NCBI RefSeq assembly: GCF_003205295.1
Contig: NZ_QJRP01000025.1
Span: 1 to 64,000 of the forward strand
Direction of reading: 5' to 3'
DNA length: 64,000 nt
Source of the DNA: Pseudomonas mosselii
Lineage (GTDB): Bacteria > Pseudomonadota > Gammaproteobacteria > Pseudomonadales > Pseudomonadaceae
Part shown: positions 8,771 to 17,516 of the stretch, piece by piece
Layout of the letters: each line of letters starts with the position of its first letter
Position numbering within the stretch: the first letter of the stretch is position 1
Notes under the pieces: model-generated
Databases searched by the model: none
What the model was told of the DNA's origin: nothing
What the model saw: the letters and a program-made list of their open reading frames with translations, nothing else
Program-made: the position numbers and the translations under genes

Positions 8771-10498
8771 ATGGGCGGACTGTTTTCCCGGCTGATCGAA
8801 TCCAGCAACCCGGCGCTGATGCGTCAGGCGCTGGCCTGGCTGTATGGCTTTGTGCGTCCACACCGTGGCGCCATCGGCGTGCTGCTGGCGCTGTCCCTGG
8901 GCGCCTCGCTGCTGGCCCTGGCGCAACCCTGGCTGGTCAAGACGCTGATCGACGAGGGGCTGCTGGCCAAGGACTACCAAACCCTCTGGCACATGGCGGC
9001 GATCATGATCGTCGCCGGCTTGCTCGGCACCGTGCTGGCGGGGGTCAACCGTTACCTGCATACACGGCTGTCCGGGCGCATCCTGTTCGCCCTGCGCGAC
9101 GACCTGTACCGCCACCTGCAACGGCTGTCACCGACTTTCTACGGGCGGCGGCGCACCGGCGACATCCTGTCGCGGCTGGACGGCGACGTCGCCGAGATCC
9201 AGCGTTTTGCCGTGGACTCGCTGTTCTCGGCGGTGTCGGCGCTGATCGGCCTGGTCGGCGCGGTGGCCCTGATGCTGATGCTGTCCTGGCAGCTGTCGCT
9301 GCTGCTGGCGCTGCTGATTCCGCTTGAGGTGCTGTGGCTGCGCTGGATGCGGCGCAAGGTCGAGCGCGAGGTGCGCAGCCTGCGCGAGCGCTCGGCGGAC
9401 GTGTCGTCGTTCCTGGTCGAGACGCTGCCGGCAATGAAGTTCATCCAGGCCGCCGGCCAGCAGCAGCGCGAGGCCGAACGCCTCGACCGGCTGGGGCAGG
9501 GTTACATGGGGCAGTTGCTCAAGGTGCAGGTCACCGAGTTCTTCACCCAGGCGCTGCCCGGCACCCTGACCTCCTGGTGCCGGGCGTGCGCGTTCCTGGT
9601 CGGCGGCTGGTGGGTGATCCAGGGGACCTGGCAGCTGGGCGCGCTGATCGCGTTCTCCACCTACATGGGCATGGCCGTCGGCCCGGTGCAGAGCCTGCTG
9701 GGCCTGTACGTGGCGGTGCAGCGGATGGCCGTGAGCCTGGGGCGGGTGATGGAGCTCAAGCAGGAGGCGGTCGCGGTGCGCGAGGCGGATGATCCCAAAC
9801 CCATGCCGCAGGGGCCCGGCGAGCTGCGCCTGGACGCGGTGTGCTTCGCCCACGACGGGCGCCAGGGCCAGGTGCTGGACCAGGTCGATGCCTGCCTGCC
9901 GGCCGGGGCCAAGGTCGCCATCAGTGGCGCCTCTGGCGTCGGCAAGTCGACGCTGATCGACTTGTTGCAACGCTTCTACGACCCCGATGGCGGACGCGTC
10001 CTGCTCGATGGCGTCGACCTGCGCGAGCTGGACCTGCAAGCCCTGCGGCGACGCATCGCCGTGGTCAGCCAGGACATCGTGCTGTTTCGCGGCACCCTGG
10101 CGCAGAACCTGGCCTACAGCACGCCCCAGGCCAGCCGTGACGACCTCGAGCGGGTGGTGCGCCTGACCCGCCTGGAGAGCCTGGTACAGAGCCTGCCGCT
10201 GGGGCTCGACGGCTTGCTGGGCGAGCGTGGCCAGCAGCTGTCCGGTGGGCAGAAGCAACGCATTGCCATCGCCCGGGCGCTGCTGCAGCAGCCGGCGATC
10301 CTGGTGCTGGACGAAGCCACTTCGGCTGTGGATGAAGCCACCGAGCGCGAGGTCATCGCCGCCATCGACCAGCTGTTCGCCGGGCGCACGCGGATCCTCA
10401 TCAGCCACCGCGCCTCAACCCTCGCTGATGCTGACCTGCACCTTGAGCTGCACGGCGGGCAGTTGCGCAGCAAGGAGCCCGTCAACCATGGCCGCTGA
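8771..10498 (+). CDS. qhpF: QhpF, ABC exporter for the amine dehydrogenase gamma subunit
   Basis: This 575-aa half-transporter has an exporter-type membrane domain (~25-310) and an ATPase domain with Walker A GASGVGKS (~386), signature LSGGQKQ and Walker B ILVLDEATS. It starts 3 bases after the regulator gene and overlaps qhpE. In the known quinohemoprotein amine dehydrogenase system this exporter moves the cross-linked QhpC peptide to the periplasm. The sequence alone says lipid/peptide exporter; the specific role follows from its neighbours qhpE and qhpG and the nearby qhpADCB genes. Confidence 0.85.
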   Translation: MGGLFSRLIESSNPALMRQALAWLYGFVRPHRGAIGVLLALSLGASLLALAQPWLVKTLIDEGLLAKDYQTLWHMAAIMIVAGLLGTVLAGVNRYLHTRLSGRILFALRDDLYRHLQRLSPTFYGRRRTGDILSRLDGDVAEIQRFAVDSLFSAVSALIGLVGAVALMLMLSWQLSLLLALLIPLEVLWLRWMRRKVEREVRSLRERSADVSSFLVETLPAMKFIQAAGQQQREAERLDRLGQGYMGQLLKVQVTEFFTQALPGTLTSWCRACAFLVGGWWVIQGTWQLGALIAFSTYMGMAVGPVQSLLGLYVAVQRMAVSLGRVMELKQEAVAVREADDPKPMPQGPGELRLDAVCFAHDGRQGQVLDQVDACLPAGAKVAISGASGVGKSTLIDLLQRFYDPDGGRVLLDGVDLRELDLQALRRRIAVVSQDIVLFRGTLAQNLAYSTPQASRDDLERVVRLTRLESLVQSLPLGLDGLLGERGQQLSGGQKQRIAIARALLQQPAILVLDEATSAVDEATEREVIAAIDQLFAGRTRILISHRASTLADADLHLELHGGQLRSKEPVNHGR

Positions 10499-11165
10499 AC
10501 CATGGATTGGCGTGATCGACAGCGGCTGCTCGCCGGAGCAGGCAACCGGCCTGCTGGATGCGCGACGCTTCTGGCTCGAAGAGGGTATGTTGCGCGAGGG
10601 TGACTTGCTGCCGGACGCCTTGGGCCATGGCAGCGCCGTGCTGGCGAGGCTGCGCGCCGAGTCCGGCGCCCAGCCCGTGCTGCTGGCCCAGGTGTTCGCC
10701 GGGCAGGGCTGCACCAGTGCCTTGCAGGTGGCGGCTGGTCTGTTGTGGCTGGTGGAAGCCGGCGCAAGCGTGGTCAACCTGAGCCTGGGCCTGCGCCAGG
10801 ACCGCCCGGTGCTGCGCCAGGCCTGCGCCGAGGCCGTGGCCACCGGGGTGCTGCTGTGCGCCTCCAGCCCGGCGCGGGGCGAGCCGGTGTACCCGGCCAG
10901 CTACCCTGGGGTCATCCGCGTGACCGGCGATGCCCGCTGCGCTGCCGGGCAGTGGTCGTGGCTGGACACGGCCCAGGCCGACTTCGGCGCGGCGGTCGGC
11001 AGCGATGGCGGGGCAGGCGCCAGCCTGGCCTGCGCCGCATTCAGCGGCCGGGTGGCGGCCCTGCTGCGCGAGGAGCCCGGCATGACCCAGGAGGCGCTGT
11101 TGCGGTGGCTGAAAACCCATGCTGCGTTCGCCGGCCCTGAGCGCAAGGGGCCGATCAATGCCTGA
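10488..11165 (+). CDS. qhpE: QhpE, subtilisin-like protease that trims QhpC leader
   Basis: The product is 225 aa, a compact serine protease of the subtilase fold. Triad candidates are Asp in GVIDSG (~13), His in ALGHGSAV (~48) and Ser in the GASLACAAFSG region (~180). It is much shorter than secreted subtilisins and lacks a signal peptide, fitting a cytoplasmic protease that cleaves the leader of cross-linked QhpC. The ATG at 10488 overlaps the qhpF stop by 11 bases and has AAGGAG upstream; the stop overlaps qhpG by 8 bases, showing tight translational coupling. Confidence 0.85.
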   Translation: MAAEPWIGVIDSGCSPEQATGLLDARRFWLEEGMLREGDLLPDALGHGSAVLARLRAESGAQPVLLAQVFAGQGCTSALQVAAGLLWLVEAGASVVNLSLGLRQDRPVLRQACAEAVATGVLLCASSPARGEPVYPASYPGVIRVTGDARCAAGQWSWLDTAQADFGAAVGSDGGAGASLACAAFSGRVAALLREEPGMTQEALLRWLKTHAAFAGPERKGPINA

Positions 11166-12456
11166 ATCGAGCATCCTGATACTCGGTGCCGGACCTGCCG
11201 GCGCAGCCACGGCGCTGGGGCTGCGGCGAATGGGCTATGCCGTCACGGTGGTGTCCGACTGGCGCCGCTTCGCCGCGGTGGAAGGCGTGTCGCAGCGGGT
11301 GCTGGAGGGCCTGCGTCATGCAGGCCTGGGCGCCGCCCTGGCCGAGGCCACCACGCCGGCCACGCGTCAGGTGCACTGGAACGGCGAGCGGCTGCAACCG
11401 AACCAGGAATGCCTGCTCGATCGCCAGCGTTTCGACCAGGCCCTGCGCGACGACCTGCGCCGCGCCGGTGTCGAGCTGATCGAAGGGCGTGTGCGCGAGG
11501 TGGCGCGGGGGCAGGGGTACCGGTTACACCTGGACGACGGTCGCACCCTGCACGGCGAGTTCCTGGTCGAGGCCCGTGGTCGCCAGGCCCCGTTGAGCAA
11601 GTGTCGCCTGCGCGGGCCGGAGACCGTCAGCCTGCTCAACCTCTGGCAGGCCGCGCCCGGCACGCCGGCCTCTGCGGTGGAGAGCCTGGACGACGGCTGG
11701 GCCTGGATGGCGCGACTGGCCGATGGCCGTTGCTACTGGCAGGTGACGCTGGATGCGACGGCGGCGCAGCTGCCGGGCAAGGCGGCCTTGCCCGAATACT
11801 GTGCCGAGCGTCGGCGTGGTTCGGCGCTGGTGGCGCAGCTGTTCGATGAGCAGGCCTTCGCCCCTGCGCAGGTGCATGCGCGCAGCAGCACGGCGATCCT
11901 GGCCGGCGCCTGCGCAGGCGATGATTGGCTGCGAGTGGGGGATGCGGCGATGGCGGTAGACCCGCTGTCGGGTAACGGGATCTTCCAGTCGTTGTCATCG
12001 GCCTTGCAGGCGCCGGTGGTGATCAACACCTTGTTGCAGCGGCCTGAGCACGCGGCCCAGGCGCTGCGCTTTCACCAGGAACGGATTGAGCAGCTGTTCC
12101 TGCGCTTTGCCCGTATTGGCCGGGATTTCCACGATCAGGAGCAGTCGCGGGCGACGGCCGCGTTCTGGGCTGCGCGCCGCGAATGGCCGGATACGCAGCC
12201 GATCCATGCCCAGGCCGCCTGGAGCGCTGTGACGGTGGAGCGTCGGCCGGTGTTGCGTAATGGCTTCGTGGAGGAGGCCGAGGTGGTGGTGACGGCAGAC
12301 CAGCCGTTGGGGGTGTGGCACTTGCAAGGGGTTGAGTTGGCGCCCGTGGTCCGTGGGGTGCAGGCGGGGCTGTCGCTGCAGGCGTTGTTGCGTGATCGGC
12401 CTGCACAGCAGCAGATGATGGTGCGGCGGTGGTTGTTGGAGCAGGGGTGTCCTTGA
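11158..12456 (+). CDS. qhpG: QhpG, FAD-dependent monooxygenase for CTQ formation
   Basis: The 432-aa flavoprotein has an N-terminal dinucleotide motif ILGAGPAGAATA (~7-18) and the FAD-binding GDAAMAVDPLSGNG segment typical of tryptophan halogenase and PHBH-like monooxygenases. In the characterised system QhpG hydroxylates the QhpC tryptophan that becomes cysteine tryptophylquinone. It is the last gene of the regulator-qhpF-qhpE-qhpG run, overlapping qhpE by 8 bases. A REP pair follows. Confidence 0.85.
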   Translation: MPESSILILGAGPAGAATALGLRRMGYAVTVVSDWRRFAAVEGVSQRVLEGLRHAGLGAALAEATTPATRQVHWNGERLQPNQECLLDRQRFDQALRDDLRRAGVELIEGRVREVARGQGYRLHLDDGRTLHGEFLVEARGRQAPLSKCRLRGPETVSLLNLWQAAPGTPASAVESLDDGWAWMARLADGRCYWQVTLDATAAQLPGKAALPEYCAERRRGSALVAQLFDEQAFAPAQVHARSSTAILAGACAGDDWLRVGDAAMAVDPLSGNGIFQSLSSALQAPVVINTLLQRPEHAAQALRFHQERIEQLFLRFARIGRDFHDQEQSRATAAFWAARREWPDTQPIHAQAAWSAVTVERRPVLRNGFVEEAEVVVTADQPLGVWHLQGVELAPVVRGVQAGLSLQALLRDRPAQQQMMVRRWLLEQGCP

Positions 12457-12462
12457 GACTGT

Positions 12463-12566
12463 GGGGCTGCTGCGCAGCCGCTTTCGCGGCACAAGGCCGC
12501 TCCTACAGGTGTTCGCGGTCCCCTGTAGGAGCGGCCTTGTGCCGCGAAGGGCCGCGCAGCGGCCCC
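12463..12566. repeat. REP pair (inverted)
   Basis: GGGGCTGCTGCGCAGCCGCT followed by TTCGCGGCACAAGGCCGC and its inverted partner ending in GGGCCGCGCAGCGGCCCC. It separates the convergent qhpG and porin genes and could fold into a large hairpin in transcripts from either side. Confidence 0.85.
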
Positions 12567-12577
12567 ATGATCTGGAA

Positions 12578-13891
12578 TCAGAAGAAGGTCCCGACCACCA
12601 GCTGCAGGTAGGTCCCGCTCTCCCGGCCACCCAACTGCACGCCGCCATCCTGCGCACTGCGCTGCGGGGTATAGAACCCCACCAGCGGGCTGATCAGCCA
12701 GTGCTCGTTGACCATCCATTCCACATACAGGTCCACCTCGCGCCCACCCAGGTTGCCCTGGTCGGTCTTGAGCGTGTCGAAGTCGAAGTACAGCGCCCCC
12801 ACGGTCAGGCCCTCTCGCGGCGTGGCCTTGAGCGCCACATGGTGTACTTGGGTGTTGCTGTTGAAGGGCCCGGCGTAGTTGGCCGCCACCTCGCCCTGGA
12901 ACCAGGTGCCGTAGCCTCGGCTCAGGCCATAGAACAGCGGGTCGAAATGCTCCGAGAAGCGGCTGTAGCGGTAGGTGGCGGTGGGCGACCAGGGCAGTGC
13001 GCAGAAGGTCCAGTTGCCCTCCAGGTACCAGGCGTTCTCGCGCCCGCCGGTGCGGTCCTGGGTGACGTACTCGGCGGCCAGCTCCAGGTCCTTCACCCCC
13101 AGGTTGCCACGCCCGCGCAGGCTCACCGTGTCCATGCCGTCGCGGTGTTCCAGGCCGAGGATCTCGGCGTAGCGGCGGTCGACATCCAGGCCGTGGATCC
13201 AGCTCAGGCCCACGGTGCCCGCATCGCTGACATGCTCGAGGTTGGCCACCGCCATGGAGGTGTCGGCCTGGAACGGGTTGTCTGATTTGAGCCACATCAG
13301 GTCGCCACGCCAGCCTTGCTTGCCGCCCAGGCGCAGCACGGCGGTGCGGTCGAAGGCCTTGCGCGCCGCCAGGTAGTAGCCGCCGCCACGGTCGAAATCG
13401 GCGCCCAGGTCGACATTGCCGGCATTGACCGGGTCGCCCTGGATCAGGAAGCCGTCACCGAGGGTGATGACCTGGCGCCCCCCGGAGACATCGATGCCAT
13501 CCTCACCGAGGGCCGGGAACAGGCTGCCTGAGCGCCAGCCGAGGTAGGCATCCTCGACGCCGGTGCGACGTTCGTCACCGAGGGTAAAGCCGGCGGCATC
13601 GCCATCGCCCCAGGTGGCCGAGCTGAGCAGGCTGAAGGCACCGTACAGCGTGCCGCTGTCGGCCAGGGCCTGGTTGGCGCTCAGGCCGTACTTGACGTAG
13701 CCCTCGCGCCAGTTGCTGCTGCCGGGCTGGCGGTTGCCGAACTGATCGAAGCTCTCGTCGCTGTGGAAGACGCCGAACAGGGCTTCGAGGTTGGCGTTCA
13801 GGGTGGTGCCGGCGTTGTTGTAGAGTTCATGGGCCTGGGTGAGGGGGGGGGCCAGCAGCAGGGCCAATGTGCAGGCGAGCTTGTGCGTCAT
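12578..13891 (-). CDS. Outer membrane porin of the amine cluster
   Basis: This 437-aa protein has a signal peptide (MTHKLACTLALLLAPPLTQA) and a long run of amphipathic beta strands, ending in aromatic residues (LQLVVGTFF), the usual C-terminal signature for barrel assembly. The character recalls alginate-export-like or carbohydrate-selective porins, but I cannot name a family firmly. Start 13891 is preferred over ATG 13903 because GGAG lies 6 bases before it. It follows the aldehyde dehydrogenase gene on the same strand, with a REP pair between, so it may admit amines or related substrates. Confidence 0.7.
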   Translation of the reverse strand: MTHKLACTLALLLAPPLTQAHELYNNAGTTLNANLEALFGVFHSDESFDQFGNRQPGSSNWREGYVKYGLSANQALADSGTLYGAFSLLSSATWGDGDAAGFTLGDERRTGVEDAYLGWRSGSLFPALGEDGIDVSGGRQVITLGDGFLIQGDPVNAGNVDLGADFDRGGGYYLAARKAFDRTAVLRLGGKQGWRGDLMWLKSDNPFQADTSMAVANLEHVSDAGTVGLSWIHGLDVDRRYAEILGLEHRDGMDTVSLRGRGNLGVKDLELAAEYVTQDRTGGRENAWYLEGNWTFCALPWSPTATYRYSRFSEHFDPLFYGLSRGYGTWFQGEVAANYAGPFNSNTQVHHVALKATPREGLTVGALYFDFDTLKTDQGNLGGREVDLYVEWMVNEHWLISPLVGFYTPQRSAQDGGVQLGGRESGTYLQLVVGTFF

Positions 13892-13931
13892 GGTGTGCTC
13901 CATGTTTTTATTGTGTGTTCTGTAAGGTCTG

Positions 13932-14016
13932 TTGCGGCCTCTTCGCGGGTAAACCCGCTCCCACAGGGATCAGCGAATCCTGTGGGAGCGGGTTTACCCG
14001 CGAAGAGGCCGCTGCA
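13932..14016. repeat. REP pair (inverted)
   Basis: GCGGCCTCTTCGCGGGTAAA continuing to CCCGCTCCCACAG, then the inverted copy TGTGGGAGCGGGTTTACCCG continuing to CGAAGAGGCCGC. It lies between the aldehyde dehydrogenase and porin genes, both on the minus strand, and may reduce or stabilise read-through. Confidence 0.85.
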
Positions 14017-14023
14017 GGAAGAC

Positions 14024-15517
14024 TCAGAGCTTGATCAACACCGACTTCAGCTCGGTGTAGTGCTCGATCGCCGCCGCGCCCATCTCGCGGCCGACGCCGG
14101 AGAGCTTGTAGCCGCCGAACGGCAGCGCCGGATCCAGCGCGCTGTGGCAGTTCACCCACACCGACCCGGACTTGATCCGCGGGATCATCCGGTGCACCGC
14201 GGCGAGGTCGTTGGACCAGATGCTCGCGCCCAGCCCGTAGGGGTTGTCGTTGGCCATGCGCACCACCTCGTCGAGGTCGTCGAACGGCATGGCCACCAGC
14301 ACCGGGCCGAAGATTTCCTCCTGCACCAGGCGGTGGTGCTGGTCCACGTCGACGATCACCGTCGGCTTGACGAAGTAGCCCGGGCCGAAGCCTTCGCCGC
14401 CGCAGGCGATGGTCGCGCCCAGTTCGCGGCCCAGGTCGATGTAGCCGGTGACCCGGTCCTGCTGCTTGGCCGAGATCAGCGGCCCCATCTGCACGGTGGG
14501 GTCCAGGCCGTTGCCCAGTTTCATGGCGTTGGCGATGCCGGCGATATCGGCTACCACGTTGTCGAAGTGCTTGCGGTGCACGTACAGCCGGGAGCCGGCG
14601 CAGCACACCTGGCCCTGGTTGAAGAAGATCGCCGTGGCGGCGCCGGCGGCGGCTTCCTGCAAGTTGGCGTCGGGCAGGACGATGGTCGGCGACTTGCCGC
14701 CCAGCTCCAGGGTGACGCGGGTCATGTTGTCCATGGCGGCCTTGCCGATCAGCTTGCCGACTTCGGTGGAGCCGGTGAAGGTCAGCTTGTCCACGCCCGG
14801 GTGGCGGCTAAGGGCGGCGCCGGCGTTCAGCCCGGTGCCGGTGATCACGTTGAACACACCGTCCGGGTAACCGGCCTCGTTCACCAGTTCGGCGAGTTTC
14901 AGCGCGGTCAGCGGAGTTTCGTCGGCAGGCTTGAGGACCACGGTGCAGCCGGTGGCCAGGGCCGGGCCGAGCTTCCAGCAGGCCAGCAGCAGCGGGAAGT
15001 TCCAGGCAACGATGGCACCGACCACGCCGACCGCTTCGCGGCGGATGAAGCCGTGGAACTCATCGTCGGGCATCAGCGGCAGCGAGGGCTCGACTGTGCT
15101 GCCTTCGAGCTTGGTGGCCCAGCCGGCCATGTAGCGCAAAAAATCGATGGCCAATTGCACGTCCATTACCTGGGCCACGGCGGCGCTCTTGCCGTTGTTC
15201 AGGCATTCCAGCTCGGCCAGCTCCCGGGCATCGCGCTGCATCAGGTCGGCCAGGCGCCACAGCAGGTTCTGCCGCTCGCGTGGGCGCAGGCGGCTCCAGG
15301 CCGACTGCTCGAACGCCTGGCGGGCGGCCTGCACGGCGCGGTCCACGTCCTGCGCCTCGGCCGCGGGCACCTCGCCGAGGACCTCGCCGGTAGCCGGGTT
15401 ACGCAAGGTCATGGTGCGACCGCTGGCGGCGTCCTGCCAGTCGGCGCCGATGCGCATCCTGAGCTTGCGTGCGAGGAAGTCGCGTGTGGCGGGGAGGATC
15501 GGCAGTTCGGAATGCAT
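14024..15517 (-). CDS. NAD-dependent aldehyde dehydrogenase of the amine pathway
   Basis: This 497-aa enzyme of the ALDH superfamily has catalytic Cys in FFNQGQVCCAGSRLYV, general-base Glu in LELGGKSP and the cofactor-binding segment WNFPLLLACWKLGPAL. It resembles betaine or phenylacetaldehyde-type dehydrogenases. Start ATG 15517 (MHSELPILPATRDF) lies about 29 bases after the expected start point of a perfect sigma-54 promoter; longer frames would run through that promoter. Its gene is divergent from qhpA, so it likely oxidises aldehydes released by the amine dehydrogenase to acids. Confidence 0.85.
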   Translation of the reverse strand: MHSELPILPATRDFLARKLRMRIGADWQDAASGRTMTLRNPATGEVLGEVPAAEAQDVDRAVQAARQAFEQSAWSRLRPRERQNLLWRLADLMQRDARELAELECLNNGKSAAVAQVMDVQLAIDFLRYMAGWATKLEGSTVEPSLPLMPDDEFHGFIRREAVGVVGAIVAWNFPLLLACWKLGPALATGCTVVLKPADETPLTALKLAELVNEAGYPDGVFNVITGTGLNAGAALSRHPGVDKLTFTGSTEVGKLIGKAAMDNMTRVTLELGGKSPTIVLPDANLQEAAAGAATAIFFNQGQVCCAGSRLYVHRKHFDNVVADIAGIANAMKLGNGLDPTVQMGPLISAKQQDRVTGYIDLGRELGATIACGGEGFGPGYFVKPTVIVDVDQHHRLVQEEIFGPVLVAMPFDDLDEVVRMANDNPYGLGASIWSNDLAAVHRMIPRIKSGSVWVNCHSALDPALPFGGYKLSGVGREMGAAAIEHYTELKSVLIKL

Positions 15518-15556
15518 GGGGCGGTGCCTCTTGTCATGGTTGTGACCAGGGCTGGG

Positions 15557-15571
15557 GCAATGGGCGTGCCA
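15557..15571 (-). promoter_or_regulatory. Sigma-54 promoter of aldehyde dehydrogenase gene
   Basis: The minus strand reads TGGCACGCCCATTGC, a full match to TGGCACG-N4-TTGC with correct spacing. The predicted start is near 15546, about 29 bases before the ATG. Confidence 0.85.
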
Positions 15572-15668
15572 AGGGACTCGGATGCCGGGCAAGGCCCGGC
15601 TAGCGGTGGCTTTTGCCTGATTGGGAGTGAAACGAATCAGGGTTGATCTGTTGCATATTGAGATCGGG

Positions 15669-15726
15669 TGAGACGTCATGTGACACAGGTCCACGGGTGC
15701 TGGGACGGGTGTCTCAAGGTGAAACA
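15669..15726. promoter_or_regulatory. Cluster of imperfect palindromes, candidate activator sites
   Basis: TGTCTCAAGGTGAAACA (15710-15726) is a 17-bp palindrome with one mismatch between arms. It overlaps TGGGACGGGTGTCTCA (15701-15716), also near-palindromic, and a related TGAGACGTCATGTGACA lies at 15669-15685. The block lies about 100 bp from each sigma-54-type promoter, the normal place for upstream activator sites. The binding protein is inferred to be the AcoR-type regulator at 6854. Confidence 0.45.
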
Positions 15727-15824
15727 CCCAGTCGCGAAATGGGACGTTCACCTACAACCCGAAACGCTGTCCCTTACCCGCAAAACCAGGGCAACTCACT
15801 GATCCAAAACATTTTTGCTGCAAC

Positions 15825-15839
15825 TGGCACACTTCATGT
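15825..15839 (+). promoter_or_regulatory. Possible sigma-54 promoter of qhpA operon
   Basis: TGGCACACTTCATGT has a perfect -24 element, but the -12 element reads ATGT rather than TTGC. Spacing is right and the predicted start (near 15851) leaves a leader of about 65 bases before the qhpA start. Confidence 0.5.
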
Positions 15840-15915
15840 ATCGCAACTGTCACATGCACACCGCTGTACCCAAGCGTGCGAATAACGATAAGAACAACAC
15901 CGTGGAGGTCTGACC

Positions 15916-17481
15916 TTGAAGACGACTCGACTCCGGCGGCAGGCGGGCACACTGGCGCTGGTCGCCACCGCACTGCTGGCCGCCCAGGCCATGGCGGCCG
16001 AGCAGGGCCCGAGCCTGTTGCAGAACAAGTGCATGGGTTGCCATATCCCCGAAGGCAACGACAGCTACAGCCGCATCAGCCACCAGCGCAAGACCCCGGA
16101 AGGCTGGCTGATGAGCATCGCCCGCATGCAGGTGATGCATGGCCTTTCGATCAGCGACGACGACCGCCGCACCTTGGTCAAGTACCTGGCCGACAAGCAG
16201 GGCCTGGCGCCCAGCGAGACCGAGGGCGTGCGCTACGCCATGGAGCGCCGGCTGAACACCGTCGAGCACTTCGACGATCAGCTCAGCCAGATGTGCGGGC
16301 GCTGCCACTCCGGTGCCCGGGTCGCCCTGCAGCGGCGTCCGGCCAAGGAATGGGAACACCTGGTCAACTTCCACCTCGGCCAGTGGCCGTCCCTCGAATA
16401 CCAGGCCCAGGCCCGCGACCGCGACTGGCTGGACATCGCCCTCAAGCAGATGGTGCCGGACCTGGCCAAGCGCTTCCCCCTCGACAATACGGCCTGGGCC
16501 GAGTGGCTCAAGGCGCGGCCCGAGTCCAAGGTCCTGGCCGGGCAATGGGCGTTCAGCGGCCACATGCTGGCCAAGGGCGACGTGCGCGGGGTGATGACGG
16601 TCAGCGCCGAGCAGGGCGACACCTTCAAGGTCGAACTCAAGGGCGCCTATGCCGATGGCACGCCGTTCAACGGCAGCGGCTCGGCGATCCTCTACAACGG
16701 CTATGAGTGGCGCGGCAACGTCAAGGTCGGCGAGGCCAACCTGCGCCAGGTGTTCGCCGCCATCGACGGCCAGATGAAGGGCCGCATGTTCGAGGCCGAT
16801 CACGACGAGCGTGGCTTGGACTTCAGTGCCGCCAAGGCCGGCCAGGGCCGCCTGCTGGCGGTGCAGCCGGCGTTCATCAAGGCCGGCAGCGACAGCGAGA
16901 TCACCCTGGTGGGTAGCGACCTGTCCGGCAAGCCCGACCTGGGCGCGGGCGTCGAGGTGACCGAGGTGCTTGAGTCGACGCCGACGCTGATCCGGGTCAA
17001 GGCACGTGCCGCCAGGGACGCCGCCGCTGGCCAGCGCGAGGTCGCGGTGGGCGCGCTCAAGGGCGTGCAACTGGCGGTGTACGACAAGGTCGAGGAGGTC
17101 AAGGTGGTGCCGGCATTCTCCATTGCCCGCATCGGCGAGAACGGCGCCTCGGTGCCCAAGGTCCAGGGCCGCTTCGAGGCCGAGGCCTGGGGCAAGGACG
17201 CCAGCGGCCAGCCGCTGCGCATCGGCTACCTGCCGGCCACTTGGAAGGTCGAGCCGTTCAATGAGCGCGCGGTCGAGGACGAGGACGTCCGGTTCGCCGG
17301 GCAGATGCAGGCCGATGGCGTGTTCGTGCCGGGCGGGGCAGGGCCCAACCCCGCGCGCAAGATGATGACCAACAACGCCGGCAACCTGAAGGTGATCGCC
17401 ACCCTCGCCGACGGCGGCCAGCAGGGCGAGGGGCACATGATCGTCACCGTGCAACGCTGGAACAATCCGCCACTGCCATAG
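15916..17481 (+). CDS. qhpA: QhpA, diheme alpha subunit of quinohemoprotein amine dehydrogenase
   Basis: The 521-aa precursor has a signal peptide (cleavage near AMA-AEQ) and two heme c sites, CMGCH at 39-43 and CGRCH at 127-131, in an N-terminal diheme cytochrome domain. Beta domains follow. The periplasmic alpha-beta-gamma enzyme oxidises primary amines to aldehydes and passes electrons through these hemes. The start appears to be TTG at 15916, since GGAGG lies 7 bases before it, no ATG is nearby, and the signal peptide begins here. It is first in the order qhpA-qhpD-qhpC-qhpB. Confidence 0.93.
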   Translation: MKTTRLRRQAGTLALVATALLAAQAMAAEQGPSLLQNKCMGCHIPEGNDSYSRISHQRKTPEGWLMSIARMQVMHGLSISDDDRRTLVKYLADKQGLAPSETEGVRYAMERRLNTVEHFDDQLSQMCGRCHSGARVALQRRPAKEWEHLVNFHLGQWPSLEYQAQARDRDWLDIALKQMVPDLAKRFPLDNTAWAEWLKARPESKVLAGQWAFSGHMLAKGDVRGVMTVSAEQGDTFKVELKGAYADGTPFNGSGSAILYNGYEWRGNVKVGEANLRQVFAAIDGQMKGRMFEADHDERGLDFSAAKAGQGRLLAVQPAFIKAGSDSEITLVGSDLSGKPDLGAGVEVTEVLESTPTLIRVKARAARDAAAGQREVAVGALKGVQLAVYDKVEEVKVVPAFSIARIGENGASVPKVQGRFEAEAWGKDASGQPLRIGYLPATWKVEPFNERAVEDEDVRFAGQMQADGVFVPGGAGPNPARKMMTNNAGNLKVIATLADGGQQGEGHMIVTVQRWNNPPLP

Positions 17482-17516
17482 GCATCAACTGACGCATCGA
17501 ATCCCGAGAGGTCGCC

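Larger units (their letters stand above)
15518..15915. other. Divergent control region for aldehyde dehydrogenase and qhpA
   Basis: This region of 398 bp holds a leftward sigma-54 promoter (15557-15571), a weaker rightward one (15825-15839) and clustered imperfect palindromes in between (15669-15726), as expected for shared enhancer control from one activator. Confidence 0.7.

Noticed and set aside
15850..17454. Open frame of 534 codons on the minus strand opposite qhpA
   Set aside because: Antisense to two heme-binding motifs and a signal peptide of qhpA; composition is typical of a shadow frame.
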